Source of the DNA: Atriophallophorus winterbourni
Taxonomy: Eukaryota > Platyhelminthes > Trematoda > Plagiorchiida > Microphallidae
DNA: 64,000 nucleotides
NCBI GenBank assembly: GCA_013407085.1
Contig: JACCGJ010020294.1
Span: 50,416-114,415 of the forward strand
Direction of reading: 5' to 3'
Shown here: positions 52,263-63,785 of the stretch, piece by piece
How the letters are laid out: each line of letters opens with the position of its first letter
Numbering within the stretch: position 1 is the first letter of the stretch
Program-made: the position numbers and the translations under genes
The notes under the pieces: generated by a model
What the model was told of the DNA's origin: nothing
Databases searched by the model: none
Seen by the model: the letters and a program-made list of their open reading frames with translations, nothing else

Positions 52263-54475
52263 CTTGCAGCCATGGGATCTGCTACCGCGTGCTTCTTGCC
52301 GATGAAGCCGGTGTTCAGCTGGGTAATCCACTGCATGCAGAATGTTGAACAGCAGGATCAAGTCACCTGACACGACGGTACGCAATGTCAAACAGGTCCA
52401 GATTTGCAATCCTCTCCACTTATAGTCTGTTTCATATTTCGGTCACCGATTTTTTATCGCGGTGGTATGCGCATTGCAGCAAGTTCATGTCCTTTTGTAA
52501 CCATGTGGACAATGGTTGAACAGCGTATTCCATTGCCGGCCTTATATAAATGTTAATTGTCAGTGCGGATATCTGCTTTTTGAAACTAACCAAGATCATT
52601 ATGAGCAGTGCTAAGCTTTGGCTGAACTTTTTGTATACCACAGAACACTGCCGTGAAAAGTTCAAGTCAATTGTAATCAACACACCAAGGTCTTTTGTCT
52701 TCCGTAACCCATGGAAGTTGCTGATATCCCAGGTAATATATGAATTCGAAGTATTTACCTACGTTTAACATTCTACATTTATGGATTTTGAATGGTAGGC
52801 AGTTTCGTAGGGACCACGTTTGAACTGTTTCGAGACCTTTTTCTAGAATTAATCAATCTACTATGGTGCGTACGCTAGCACAGAATTCGATGTCATCCGC
52901 AAATAAAATGATTTTGCTGCATACGATTTCAGGTAAATGGTTTGCGTACATCAGGAAGAGTATTGGTCTCAAGAATGAGCCTTGAGTTACGCCACTTGGA
53001 ATTCTACTGGGCTAGATAATTCCCCATCAACTCAAACCACGATAACTCTACCAGTCAAATAATGCTGTATCCAGGCTAATAGCCTGACGCTTACACAGAT
53101 CTGCTCTAATTTTTGTAGAAGTATGCTGTGGTTAACACGGTCAAAAGCTTTAGACATATTTAAGTAACAAACATGTAAGCAGTTTTGATTGTATTTGACA
53201 ATCAAGGAAACGTACTAAGGTAAGTGACGCACAATATCCCCAGGTTTATCAGAACCAAACGAGGATTTGTCAACAAATGCGGTGCTGTACTGAGGTAATC
53301 AAATATGGTTAAAAACATACCTCAATTGTTGGTGTTAACCGGGTTAAAATCCAGGTCAATATCAAAACAATATCGAGTACATACCAAGTTACGAACACGA
53401 GACAAAAATCAAAGCTAAGTTCAAATGCCTGAACGTCCCACGCGATCGAGATTACGACAAATTATGCGCAGTAAATAAAGGTCGAAATAAGCAAAAGGGT
53501 CCATAAAATGATAGGGCAATGACAGGTCAGAAAAGCAGTGCGGAAGATGATAATGACGGACCAGAAATTAACAACATAGTGAATCTATTTTTCACGACTC
53601 GCGTCCCGTTATCAAGAGTTATGAGAAGATTGGTGATGCAAGAGTGTCTTGCCCTGTATCCGTGCTGTGAGATGGAAAGAAACGTTTTTCGCTCCAAATG
53701 TTTGATAATTTCGTCAGCTACAAATCGTTCGACAACTTTAGAGAGCACTGAAAATAACGTGTCTCGTACGTAGTTAGATACGTCTGATCGGTTCCATCCT
53801 TTGTAGATCGGAGTGATTTATATACTTTTCTAGTCAGTAGCAACCTTCCTACAACTCAGTGACAGGTTAAAAAGATCATATAGTAACGATAGTAGAGCAC
53901 GGGCGCATGTTTTAGGAGGAAAGGTGTTATTTCATAAGCACCCTGAGATTTATTGTAATTAACAAGAATATCCTTTCCATGACCCTCTCGGGTTTCACAG
54001 CGATTTCGTGTATCGTGTTTATTTGTGATCCGAATGCAGGCATATCGTAAAATGAGCGCTCGTTAGGGTAGAGCACTCTATATTAAAATCGAGCGAGTTC
54101 TTTAGCGGATTTCACAGCAGCGGATGTAGTTCCACGTACAGTTTCTCACCTTTATTCCTTTCCCTTTAGATCACGAATATAAATCCCAATTTCTGTTGTT
54201 CATAACATATTTAGAGTGGAGTTCTATTTTTTGGTTGTTTTTCTGAAGTATCGATGACCAGCATTGTTGGACATCCGTGTTAATCGGTGCACACTCGGTG
54301 GCTTCTTGAAGAGCCATTGATAATGCAACCGTCTCTATTTTTCTTATCAATTTCTGAGCACCACCTGCTCGTTTCGCTTCAGATATATAGTCGAAAACAA
54401 TGACTACATGATCACTCTATCCAAGTGGTGCTTCATAGCGGATATCCTCGATGACATTTTCAAGGTAATTCAAAG
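52263..54475 (-). pseudogene. CR1 reverse transcriptase, interrupted by repeat B
   Basis: From the right, minus-strand blocks are DHVVIVFDYISEAKRAGG (end of endonuclease, near 54400), a strongly eroded linker, MLSKVVERFVADEIIKHLER and SISQHGYRARHSCITNLL near 53640-53745. After the repeat B insertion (about 53180-53520) the RT continues DMSKAFDRVNHSILLQKLEQ near 53095-53170 in decayed form. NIYIRPAMEYAVQPLSTWLQ lies near 52500-52560. The 3' end abuts the CR1 at 52262. Confidence 0.75.
53180..53520 (+). repeat. repeat B, diverged copy inserted in CR1
   Basis: Segments such as CCGGGTTAAAATCCAGGTCAATATC and CGAGTACATACC match 34450-34520 in the left arm (CCGGATACAAATTCGGGTCAATGTC, CGATTATGTGC) in order. 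The match is much weaker than that between the two arm copies. Confidence 0.45.
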
Positions 54476-55690
54476 TAATTCAACGTTTTTGTTGGTCTGA
54501 AAAGCAACATGATTAACAACAACTATAGGATGGTAAAAATTGAAATTTAAGTGTATAAACAATATAATGAAATAGATTAAACATTATATAAATGTTCTGG
54601 AAACGAATAATGCAATAAAAATTCGTCTAATTTCGTTTCAAATTCTTGCAAGCTAGTGGAGTGAGCATCGGTTGAATGTAAACTGCTCCAAGTAAAACAG
54701 ACACTAACAGAGTGAAAATACATTCTACAGTTCAGGCGGGAATGGGTTATGACCAGCACATATTCATGGGTCCGATAATTTCTCGTATCCCTTCGCGTGA
54801 ATAATTCCTGTAAGAGGTAGTTCAGGGTATGGAATGTTTTGTATAGTAAGATTAGGTCTCCTCTGATTCGTCGATGGGAAATTCGAACGGATTCAGTTGA
54901 GTTATCCATTCTTTATATGGTTTGTATCGGATGCTGAAAACTAGTTTTGTTGATCGGTGATAGATTCGCTGCATAAGTTCCACATCCCTATTGAGACACG
55001 GAGACCATGACTTCACACCGTATTCCATGACTGGTCTCAAGTATGTATTCATGACGGTTGGGAATATCTTGGGCGAACATTTCCCAAATACCCGTTTAAG
55101 TAGATTTAGAACAGGTGTTGCTTTTTTAAAGGCACTGTTAGTTTGAAGCGATGTTTCTAAACTGGAGCTTATCCAGACACCCAAATCTTTTTCTTCACTG
55201 CAATTTTCAAGGACATGCGAACCTATGTGAATGTGTGAATGTGATATGTGAAGTCTACTCGATTCCCTACATTCATGATCTCGCATTTGTTGAAGTTAAA
55301 CCGCAGTTTGTTCTTCAACGACTAGTTGTGAAGCGTATCAAGATCCTTCTTTAATAGCAGACAGTCTCCTGGACTACGGATGCTGCCCCAAATCTTTATG
55401 TCGTCCGCAAATAACGAAATGTTAATCGAACAATTTCCGGTACTTTATTGACATAAACCAGAAAGAGGATCGGACCAAGGACTGAACCTTGGGGAACTCC
55501 GCTAGATTCTGTGATTGGTTTGAATAATGCACCATCAACACGTACCTAGTTATTGCGATTTGTTAGGTAGTCATTTAGCCAATTCAACAAATATCCAGTA
55601 ATACCAAGCCTTTCAAGCTTTTGCAGTAGTGAGGAATGTTCAACACGATCAAATGCTTTTGATATGTCTGAGTAGCACGCGTGTATTCAA
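54476..55690 (-). pseudogene. CR1 reverse transcriptase, 5'-truncated
   Basis: From the right the minus strand begins within RT block 3 (SYLRHIKSI..., decayed DMSKAFDRVEHSSLLQKLER near 55600-55670), [20 protein letters not shown] near 55450-55500 and a [10 protein letters not shown] block near 55390-55420. Then come NCSEEKDLGVWISSSLE, NTYLRPVMEYGVKSWSPCLN and QRIYHRSTKLVFSIRY near 54900-55000. It ends with ATTACTTTGAATTACC units near 54475-54490. Confidence 0.82.
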
Positions 55691-56010
55691 TTCAATTCAA
55701 TTCAATTTTAATGGTCTAAAAAGCATATAGCTTAACAAAAACCACAGACAAATTTGGGAATTACGAAAAACTTGTGTACAAAAACGGGATTTGTTTGCTT
55801 ACTGAGCAGTTTAGGAATCAAGTAAAAGTCCATAGGACAGAAACTGTTGTCAAAGTTCAAAGCTATTATGGTGTAAAATATATTGGTTCAAAGTTTGGAT
55901 TGGTCGACATGAAATTGCCTAAATTCGATTTGAATATATCCAAGTTTGGTGAATGTGCAACATTAAAAGGTAGGGAGTTCCAGGTAAAGCATACACGTAC
56001 AGAATAAAAA
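55691..56010 (-). pseudogene. CR1 C-terminal fragment with (TTGAA)n tail
   Basis: The minus strand reads SVRVCFTWNSLPFNVAHSPN then LDIFKSNLGNFMSTNPNFEP, the last residues of a CR1 ORF2, then a 3' UTR and five TTGAA units (55687-55711 on the plus strand as ATTCA). It is a short 5'-truncated insertion. Confidence 0.75.
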
Positions 56011-56089
56011 TACCTTCGACAGTTTCGTTTCGAGTCGGGAATTAGAACTGTATAGTCGTGACTCCGGCTGGTTCTGGAGTTATTCAGTT

Positions 56090-57340
56090 ATTTATTACCT
56101 TTTCATGTTGCCATTATCTATCCTTCCGTTCCAAAGTGCCCTCGGATAGGTGTACCACAACCCAGTCTAAATAATCGATTTTGCTCCAAATTACAGTTAC
56201 TTTACCTTCAGCAGCCATAGTAATGTCTATATTCGTTACTTGCTTCAGCGTAAGACGTGCATGTCTTTCAAGTGAATCAATGATTTCATCACCTGTTTCC
56301 TGGTGACACCAACGAAACAGTTTTTCACCTCATCTGCCTGTTCACTGGGAGTTGCATTTAATGATCCCTCCACCAAGTTTCTTTGTGTTATGAATACACG
56401 ATCGGTCCCATTTATAATGCAATTGATTGCTGACTCCTTAGAGACCCGTGTTCAAAAATTGGACAGCGAGGTTTTGCAAACAGCGAATTATGAAGCCAGC
56501 TGGGAGAACCACTACATCTTCAACCTTCGTTACAAGTAGCGCGGCATAATAAAAATGGATCTAGTGGTAAAACCTTCTCATAATTCTCGCAAATCGACGA
56601 AGGTGGTCGCGAGCACATCAAAGTGTTTTTTAAACAAAGGATCCACTGGGCTCATGAAAGCTATTGGCTGCTTAATGGAAAGCCTCAAGAATGATATCCA
56701 AACTGCGAGTCGAATTATCTTAAGTGGATTTCTGCGAATTCTTTGGAAAACATGCGGTTATTTTAGCCACGAAAACAGAGCGAATACGAGAAACACAAAA
56801 CCGTAAGTTCAACATGTTATTATATATTTAGTGAGAAACGTTCATCAGTTAAATCTAGTATGTCATTATCTAGTAACAAGTATTCTAGTGCTTTGAATAT
56901 ATCTAATAGATAACTTTTGTATGCTTAGCAAAGATGGTTGGAAAAGGGGATAATATCATCAGCCTTCATAAAGCTCTTAATTATGCAGAAATTTAAGCCC
57001 CTGAGCTATTGTTCGTGTATACGTTAAGCACTGTTAATGTGACTTAACGTAGTAGGCGACATAATAATTAAATCATAGGGGCTGCATTTCTAAATTTTAT
57101 ACGGACACAAACGCGTTATTCAATTTGTTATAAATATGTTTTGTAACTACTGAGTAATCAACAGTACCAAGTCCTACGAAATAAATAAAAGATTTTCACA
57201 GAACATGAAGATCGAAATCTCCACAATACCCCAAGGCTAGAAATATGGTATAGCGGTATGCATGACGATGCACAACTGACTACTGGACAGATCCTTTATT
57301 TTCCGCAACCGCAGTTATTTTCATGAAATGCTTTCGGTTT
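56090..57340 (-). mobile_element. Penelope-like element 5' fragment, second copy
   Basis: It repeats the arrangement of 44870-46040. The upstream region (57340-56830) is followed by N-terminal coding sequence (56620-56450) and then DYRLGWGTPIRGHFGTEG-like sequence near 56100-56170, whose homologue at 41600-41640 is VGVHLSEGPYERI. RT and GIY-YIG are missing. It is flanked on its upstream side by the 240-bp tandem array. Confidence 0.6.
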
Positions 57341-57359
57341 TAAAAATTGTTTCAATTGC

Positions 57360-57925
57360 GCATGTATTTTGTAACGATGGCAAACAGCCTGAAACTCGTA
57401 GAGGTGTGTAAGGGATGGGATGTGAGCACCACAATATATTGGTCGTTTATATGCGCCTCGAGCGCTGAGCCAGGAATCACTTCGTCATTCTGTATTTGAA
57501 CATCGTGGTTCTTTGTAAGAACCCTATATAAGAGTGGCATGCCAATTTAACTTTGTTTACCGCTTTTCCACTGTTTCAAGTCTCACTGAACCTGATCCTG
57601 CTGTCTCAACCTGACGATGGCAAACAGCCTGAAACTGGTAGAGGTGTGTAAGGGATGGGATGTGAGCACCCCAATATATTGGTCTTTTATATGCGCATCG
57701 AGAGCTGGGCCAGGAATCACTTCGTGATTCTGCATTTGAACATCGTGTTTATTTGAAAGAACCATATATAACAGTGTCATGCCAATTTAACTTTGTTTAC
57801 CGCATTTCCACTGTTTCATGTCTCACTGAACCTGATCCTGCTGTCTCAACCTGACGATGGCAAACAGCCTGAAACTGGTAGAGGTGTGTAAGGGATGGGA
57901 TGTGAGCACCCCAATATATTTGCAA
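57360..57925. repeat. 240-bp tandem repeat array, about 2.3 units
   Basis: AACGATGGCAAACAGCCTGAAAC recurs with a period of exactly 240 bases at about 57373, 57613 and 57853; the second and third units read GACGATGGC. Each unit has the core CTGACGA, a GGC-AAACA-GCC stem-loop and GAAAC. The unit is also recognisable (reverse strand) in the gypsy LTRs near 17350-17620 and 21240-21490. The array sits between Penelope upstream sequence and repeat A. Confidence 0.85.
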
Positions 57926-58444
57926 CACTAACATGTTTCCATGATTGACCATGGGAACATTTATACGAACTAATTACTAAATAACAATTTCATATATGCA
58001 TATTGAAACACATATGATAAACCGACATACTCTACTCGAAATTCTCGAAGATAGTACCTATTTCGTATATCTAGCTAGAAATTGTTGAAGAGAAACCGAT
58101 TTTTCTTTTTACAACATCGATTGTAAGCAGGTGCTCCCTAAACCAATTCCGTCTAATCACCTGGCGTCGCGATCATCTAACATTTCACATGGACAAATAG
58201 AAAAAGACGTTTCAACGAAGGTGTGAGCCGCTCTACACGGAAAGAAATTCCGGACGCTTGATTGACACGTTAGCCACTAACGGTCCTTTGCATACTGAAC
58301 TCAACTGAACACTGGCGTCAATATAAATATTCTACGGATGATGGCTTCGAAATGAGATCAATTTAAAAAAAATCTTTTGTTACCTAGGTTTGCAATACTT
58401 TACAAACTATCATTTTGGATGGTAAATTAAACATTGACAAGGAT
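57926..58444 (-). repeat. repeat A, right-arm copy
   Basis: This is the reverse complement of 38750-39300, including CCTAGGTTTGCAATACTTTACAA near 58385, GACACGTTAGCCACTAACGG near 58263 and ACAACATCGATTGTAAGCAG near 58110. It is the inner end of the right arm of the large inverted repeat. Confidence 0.75.
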
Positions 58445-58860
58445 ATACTTTAAGGAATGAATGATAGACAGGTTACTTGCGAACCATGTTACCAGATTTC
58501 CAGTGACACCAACATGCTTCAGCTTCTGAAGTAGTAAGGAGTGATAAATACGATATAACTCTTCAGATATATCAAAGTAACATACATATACCGAACTGCC
58601 TTCGTCTAATGCCTGCGTCCAGTTGTTTAAAGTCTCGTTCAAGTTAGACAAGCATGAGTATATTGTATAAATCAGTGTTGTGTCCGAGAAATGATTTCAT
58701 GGCTCGCAAAGCGCTTGATAAATCCATTACACATTAACCCTTTCAGTACTTTAGAAACCGTTAAAAGGAACCTTAGGGCGGCAATTGAACAGATCCGAAC
58801 GACTTCCACCTTCAGAGATTTTTAGAATAACTCCTGCTTTCCATACAGCTGGTACACTTC
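58445..58860 (-). pseudogene. CR1 RT fragment, right arm
   Basis: Minus-strand SNLNETLNNWTQALDEGSSV, VCYFDISEELYRIYHSLLLQ and HVGVTGNLVTWFASN. The reading runs into repeat A at 58444. The left-arm partner is 37691-38070. Confidence 0.7.
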
Positions 58861-58979
58861 CCATACTTCAAATGAATTCAAAGTAATTCAAACTGGTATT
58901 ACACATTTTCCTGAAAAGTTCCAGGCGATATCCGACTTTCCCATACCAACATCGGTATCCTAGTTGCGCCATTTTATCA

Positions 58980-59065
58980 GTATTCAAAGTGATTCAAAGT
59001 GATTCAAAGTTGTAATGGTCTAAAAATCATTTAGCTTAACAATAACCATAGGATGTAGTTATAAG
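58980..59065 (-). mobile_element. very short CR1 3' tail
   Basis: Minus-strand GCTAAATGATTTTTAGACC, ATTACAACTTTGAATCACTTTGAATCACTTTGAATAC: a CR1 3' UTR end with three TTTGAATCAC units. It is absent from the left arm and thus a later insertion. Confidence 0.7.
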
Positions 59066-59149
59066 GTATGATCAATTTTTACTGCCGTTTCATCCAAATA
59101 TCTCGAAATACTATCAAAATTTACATCCCTTTTAGGCATCCGAACAGTC

Positions 59150-59965
59150 AGGATACTCAGTGCATCTTGACCTCGTCGGGCCTATGCCATCATCAAACGG
59201 ATATTCATTCGTCCTAACGGCGATTAATCGCTTCACTCGTTGGTCGATTTCTGTTCTGATCAAAGACATGTTTGGCGACAGTAGCACGCGACTTAGTCGA
59301 ACACTGTATTACCAATTAAGGCACGCCATCTATCATCAAACCCCACCGCGGTGCTTAGTTTCATTCAAAATTGTTCCGAGGTTTGCTTCGAATCCTTGGC
59401 CGTCAGCACCGCCTACCACCACAATGAATTGGCCGAACGCTTCCACGGGCAACACAAAGCCTCCTTAGTTTGCCAGCCCGATCATAATAGATGGGCTGAG
59501 AATTTACCACTTGTTCTTCTTGGAATTCGTGCTACTATCAATGAGGACATGCAGTGCATAGCCGCAGAGTTAATTTTTGGATCTAACTTGTGTCTTCCCG
59601 GTGAACTCGTTGCGCCTTGACAGTCATTACCTTGTATGTTGGATTACATTATCCGATTGCGACTTTTTATGTCTAAATCGGATTTTACGCCTCCTAGTCA
59701 GCGCAATATCCATCAACAGAAATCACATCATCTCGATACGTATGACTTTGTTATTGTGCGACGTGATTGCTCGTAAACCACTTCAACCATCCTATCAAGA
59801 CCGAACAGTGTTATTGAGCCTAAACTCAAGTACTTCGGTTTGGATATGAAAGGTCGACGTGACACGGTTTCTATTGATCGTCTTAAACCAACTTTCGTTG
59901 AGTTTAAGCCGCCAACTCCATCAAGGGTCATTACTCGTCAATCACACCCGCCGCGTAATACTTAA
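59150..59965 (+). pseudogene. gypsy integrase, right arm
   Basis: The plus strand reads HLDLVGPMPSSNGYSFVLTA (first catalytic Asp), NRFTRWSISVLIKDMFGDSS, a frame-broken PSIIKPHRGAQF (second block), LAERFHGQHKASLVCQPDHN (catalytic Glu) and NRWAENLPLVLLGIRATINE. The tail has KGRRDTVSIDRLKPTFVEFK near 59850-59905, an intact gypsy C-terminus. Frameshifts near 59330 and 59640. The left-arm partner is 35879-36660. Confidence 0.8.
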
Positions 59966-60329
59966 AATCACAAAATCACAATAGGCACTTACGATCGAGC
60001 TTAATTGAAGCTTCATAGATGGTTCATTCACTGTCTATAACACTCAACTCACGAACTATTTGGTTCTCTTTGATCTCGTCAGGTAGAGACAGTACGATCA
60101 GGATTCCGGAAACTTGGACCGACCTATACAAACTAACATGAATCGTGAGCCATGTTTTTTATATACTCTACTCGTTATATAACACGATTTTCCACATTTT
60201 TGTGAATATTCACGTTTCAATGAATACATGAATCTCTCAACTATTGAATTTATTCTATGAATGCGATGACAAATTAGGTAAGGTATGTCTGGTTTTGGAT
60301 TTGTCGATTATTAAAACACTTTCAATTTC
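59966..60329. other. probable 3' end or LTR remnant of the gypsy element
   Basis: It follows the integrase and contains CACTGTCTATAACACTC and GTAGAGACAGTACGATCAGGAT, which resemble parts of the LTR-like sequences elsewhere (5498-5520 and 21525-21545). It is paired with 35530-35880. Confidence 0.4.
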
Positions 60330-60540
60330 GTCGATATAATCAAGGATGTACATCACAAGCGAATGGTGGTTTCATGCTCCATAGCATTTTGAAGGAATAA
60401 ACAGTCCGACTCGCGAGAGAACAATTTCTTTCGCAACGGCCGAAAGGGACACGCAGTATACGGACTATCAATCTGAGTTGCACGCTGATGGCGTGATTTT
60501 TGATCAGTAGCCAAGAGGTTGGTATCTTCAATTCACAATG
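60330..60540 (-). repeat. RTE 3' end fragment, right arm
   Basis: This is the reverse complement of 35330-35530: GATGTACATCACAAGCGAATGG near 60343 and the LLATDQKSRHQRATQ reading near 60480-60515. Confidence 0.6.
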
Positions 60541-61274
60541 CAGGAGGACCGAATCGACTATACTTCATTCGCAAGTTTGCTTGCCTATAATAACACAACG
60601 TGAGATTCATCGCAACGGCTTGTGTTGTTACAGACTAGACGTTGCCGCAAACGGTGTGAATCATGAGTTACATCTTAAATATTTCGTTACGATTTGTTCC
60701 AGGAATGAAAATACGATCTCAAATAAACTGATTGGATAACATTGAATGCTTAATGCAAGGTACATTTGAATTTTGTGTACTCACATTTGAATGAATTAGA
60801 ATATAAACTGATCACTTTCAGACTCGTTGGTTGTTAAAACATGTTTTGGGACAGATTGAGTGCTCGTATTCATGAAAATAAAGTAGCTGGCTATCGTCTA
60901 GAGCGGTACGGAGAATCATCGGTTGGTTTGAATTCGATGTTAAAGTTTTGTGTAAACATTTATTTCGAAAATGAGTCTTAACTATTTATAGATTATTAGT
61001 GCATTACTACAAATAATGTTTCCAAACTTTCGGCTTTACTGGCGCGCAGATAGACTGAAGCTATAATTATATTTAAGGTTTCTATGAATTAATTGCATAT
61101 GGTGAAATTTCAATGAAAAAGTTCTTATGATTTACGTGAAAAATGTAAAATCTTTGTAAACGTTCTTCTTTGATATCAACAAATTGGAAATTCTCAAGTG
61201 ATTTTGATCACAATTTGTTGTTTATGTTCCAGAAATCTCATTTTCAACAAAGATTTTATCGTTTGACATTATCA
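60541..61274. other. AT-rich arm DNA, no gene seen
   Basis: The stretch pairs with 34601-35329. No motif is recognised. Confidence 0.45.
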
Positions 61275-61600
61275 TATTCCTTTTAGACCCTTTTGCTCAT
61301 TTAGACTTTAATATTCTGCGCATTAGTAATTTTATTTTGTTTTGACTGGTGTACGGATATTTGTATGTACTCGAGTTGGTTTTTGACATTGACCCGAATT
61401 TGTACCCGGTTGAACCCATTAATTGAACTGTTTTCGGTTTTCTGATTGCCTCAATTCAATACCACATTTATTGGCAAACCTTGGTTCAGTTCTGATTTAC
61501 TTCTGGTTTTTGCTCACCACCTAACTTGTGAACGTTTCTTAAATATCATTTAACGTGAATAGAACTTGATTATACCGTGCTCAATAGCCGTACTGTAAAT
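61275..61600 (-). repeat. repeat B, right-arm copy
   Basis: This is the reverse complement of 34250-34570, holding GACATTGACCCGAATTTGTACC and CAATTCAATACCACATTTA. The inner boundaries are not clear. Confidence 0.5.
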
Positions 61601-61613
61601 AAACTCAAAATTA

Positions 61614-61838
61614 GTGCCAAATAAGGTAATCCACGGAGTTCCTCAAAACGTGTTGATTCGAATGAATTATCGTGAAAACAGCGATAATAGGGAAATTCCG
61701 AGAAATAGAGATAGTGTTCCAATCATGTTTATTTTACAAAACACAGAAGCGGTAGATTTCACGGTCCACCGCTATCAACCTCAGTTGAAAATGTCTCGCG
61801 TTTCACGAATCTCGATTGACTTAGCGCGTAGCGATTGA
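61614..61838 (+). CDS. small open frame of unknown function, broken in the other arm
   Basis: The 74-codon frame contains VIHGVPQNVLIRMNYREN and VPIMFILQNTEAVDFTVHRY. The left-arm partner (about 34270-34050, minus) keeps almost the same sequence but has TAA in place of the Tyr codon in HRY. The composition is protein-like and the DNA is well conserved between arms. That may simply reflect the generally high identity here. No family is recognised, and it could be an old exon or transposon remnant. Confidence 0.3.
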   Translation: MPNKVIHGVPQNVLIRMNYRENSDNREIPRNRDSVPIMFILQNTEAVDFTVHRYQPQLKMSRVSRISIDLARSD

Positions 61839-62236
61839 ACGGCCCAGCTGTGCGTTGTAGCTTAAAGAACGTAAAAGAAAATTTGATTAGAATTCGTTAT
61901 ATTATATCTTCGGTTTGCATTCTAGCTAATTTGTTTTAAAATTGCAATCAACCATTTATCAGACCACGCGATTTAATTCCTTTTCATCTTAATCGAATCA
62001 CCGATACCTGAGACAAATGACTGCAATCTAAGTTAGCATAGTTTTCTAATGATTTCAGCTAAGGAACACAAATTACTCTCTTCTTATATTTTAACTGGTT
62101 ATTATAGCTAGAACCAAATCATGTTTCTTTAATACATGCCTGCTGCTAAAACATACACACATATATTAGCCATAATATTAAATTTGTTTATGACTAGAAA
62201 CAAGAATTCGGTTAACATTTTGCAATATCAGCTCAC

Positions 62237-62286
62237 CATGACATGCATTCTTTTTGTGGTAATCTTCGGACATGTCGCGTGCAGCA
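62237..62286 (-). CDS. Cys-Pro linker exon, right-arm copy
   Basis: The exon is 50 bp, with TTTCTTGCAG before and GTGAGC after on the minus strand. It reads LLHATCPKITTKRMHVM, matching the exon at 33573-33622 in length, borders and the core CPKIT. All seven amino acid differences come without a silent change. The intron on its downstream side is almost identical between arms, the one upstream is not. Confidence 0.5.
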
Positions 62287-62756
62287 CTGCAAGAAACAAA
62301 TAAAGTAAACTTCGATCTACGAGCATGCATATTCGTAAACAACGTATATTAATTGAAAGGCTTCATCATAATTGTGAAATAGGGATCATTTTCTAGGTAT
62401 TTCGTGTAGAAAGCAACTGATCTAAGCAAGGTTCCTATTTGCAATATTACATATGCTGCTGGAAATATGCACCGACTCCATCTTCATGTGTTTACTAGAG
62501 AAATTGAATGTTTAAACGAATAAATAATGCCATAATTCCTGCCACGAGTTGCATTTTTTGTGAACGTTCCATTGCGATAATTATGATCCAGAGAACCTAC
62601 ATGGCACTCTTCAAATAAATGATCAGTTTTTGCAGCATTTGGAGCCACTCTACATTAGAAATTTGGATTTTTCGTTTCCAATATACACAAGCTCCTATCA
62701 ATTTATCTCTCTCTCTATATATATATATATATTAAAATTATAAAATTATGACATAC

Positions 62757-62931
62757 AATCTCTGCTTTCGTAGCAATTGTCCAAATACGGAATCCCGCTC
62801 TTGCAGCGAAAAGTATCACCTTCCGCCACGCAATCATTTTCACCATCTTTGCACAACTGAATTTGGTGGAATGCAGCAGATTTGCATCGGTCCATATGGC
62901 AGTAGCTCGTCGGTTCAACACCATTTGCGAT
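62757..62931 (-). CDS. six-cysteine EGF-like exon, right-arm copy
   Basis: On the minus strand the exon follows ATTTTAG and precedes GTATGT, 175 bp, phase 0 to 1. It reads IANGVEPTSYCHMDRC, QLCKDGENDCVAEGDTFRC and SGIPYLDNCY. Compared with 32514-32688 all six cysteines stay, with N/D, N/K, L/S, K/Q, F/L, G/D, A/E, T/K, Q/E and F/S changes. No stop and no frame change are present, so this copy could be expressed as part of a second gene whose upstream exons lie beyond the window. Confidence 0.62.
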
Positions 62932-63464
62932 CTAAAATATGATGCATCATTTGTATTCAGATGCAATCAGTATGAACACGTTTAGGTCGTAGTTAAAAGA
63001 TGTTTCCAATCACACAACTCAGAAATTTCATCTTTCGTTTCAAACGAGCTCATTTTGAATGGAGTAAATTGTATTAGCGAGTTGTGACGAGACAGGAGCA
63101 ACCAAATTATTTTGTGGTTATCATCCCTTCGCCATCTCACATAACTGTTAAGCGCTACATGTTCCGATGGCAAACAATCGAGCATTCGGGTTACGAATGT
63201 AGTGCATGCAAAGGTATCTGGAATCGAGAAATGCTTTGTAGCATCACACATTGAACAATATGCAAATAGATTAGGTCGGTCAAACATGTCCAACGTGCTG
63301 AGTCTTCAAACGGATCCAGTTAGAAGTAAATCATCTGGCAAATCTGATCGAAATAATAACTTGGATAGAACCACTGAGGATGTTCTCTCTGATTGAAGGA
63401 TTCATCTATAAAAGTCAGGTATGTGTGCTAATTTCATTCATTCATTCATTCTTATTTATAATGC

Positions 63465-63640
63465 AGGGAATTGTCACTTGTGGTAACGTGCCGATAATTA
63501 TCTCAGGGTATATGTGCACAGCCAATTAAAATTACTTTTTATCTGCGTAGTGTTAACAAGGACGCCACTCGAACGAGATTTTATCATTATAAACTGATCG
63601 CTGATGAATTAACCGAAACAGTGGGTACACATACTAACGA
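63465..63640 (+). repeat. gypsy-type 3' end remnant, right arm
   Basis: This is the reverse complement of 31830-31995. A (CATT)n microsatellite at about 63435-63452 corresponds to the (GAAT)n of the left arm. Confidence 0.45.
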
Positions 63641-63785
63641 TATACGAAATTGTAACCGCAAAATCGTTAAAACATCACGGATAAATCTCATAACCTTCTC
63701 ATGCAAATAAAACAGGAGATTAGAAAAAGGCTAAATATTTAAGGCCAGCAATATCATCTCTTCCATTTCATTGAATGAAACATAC

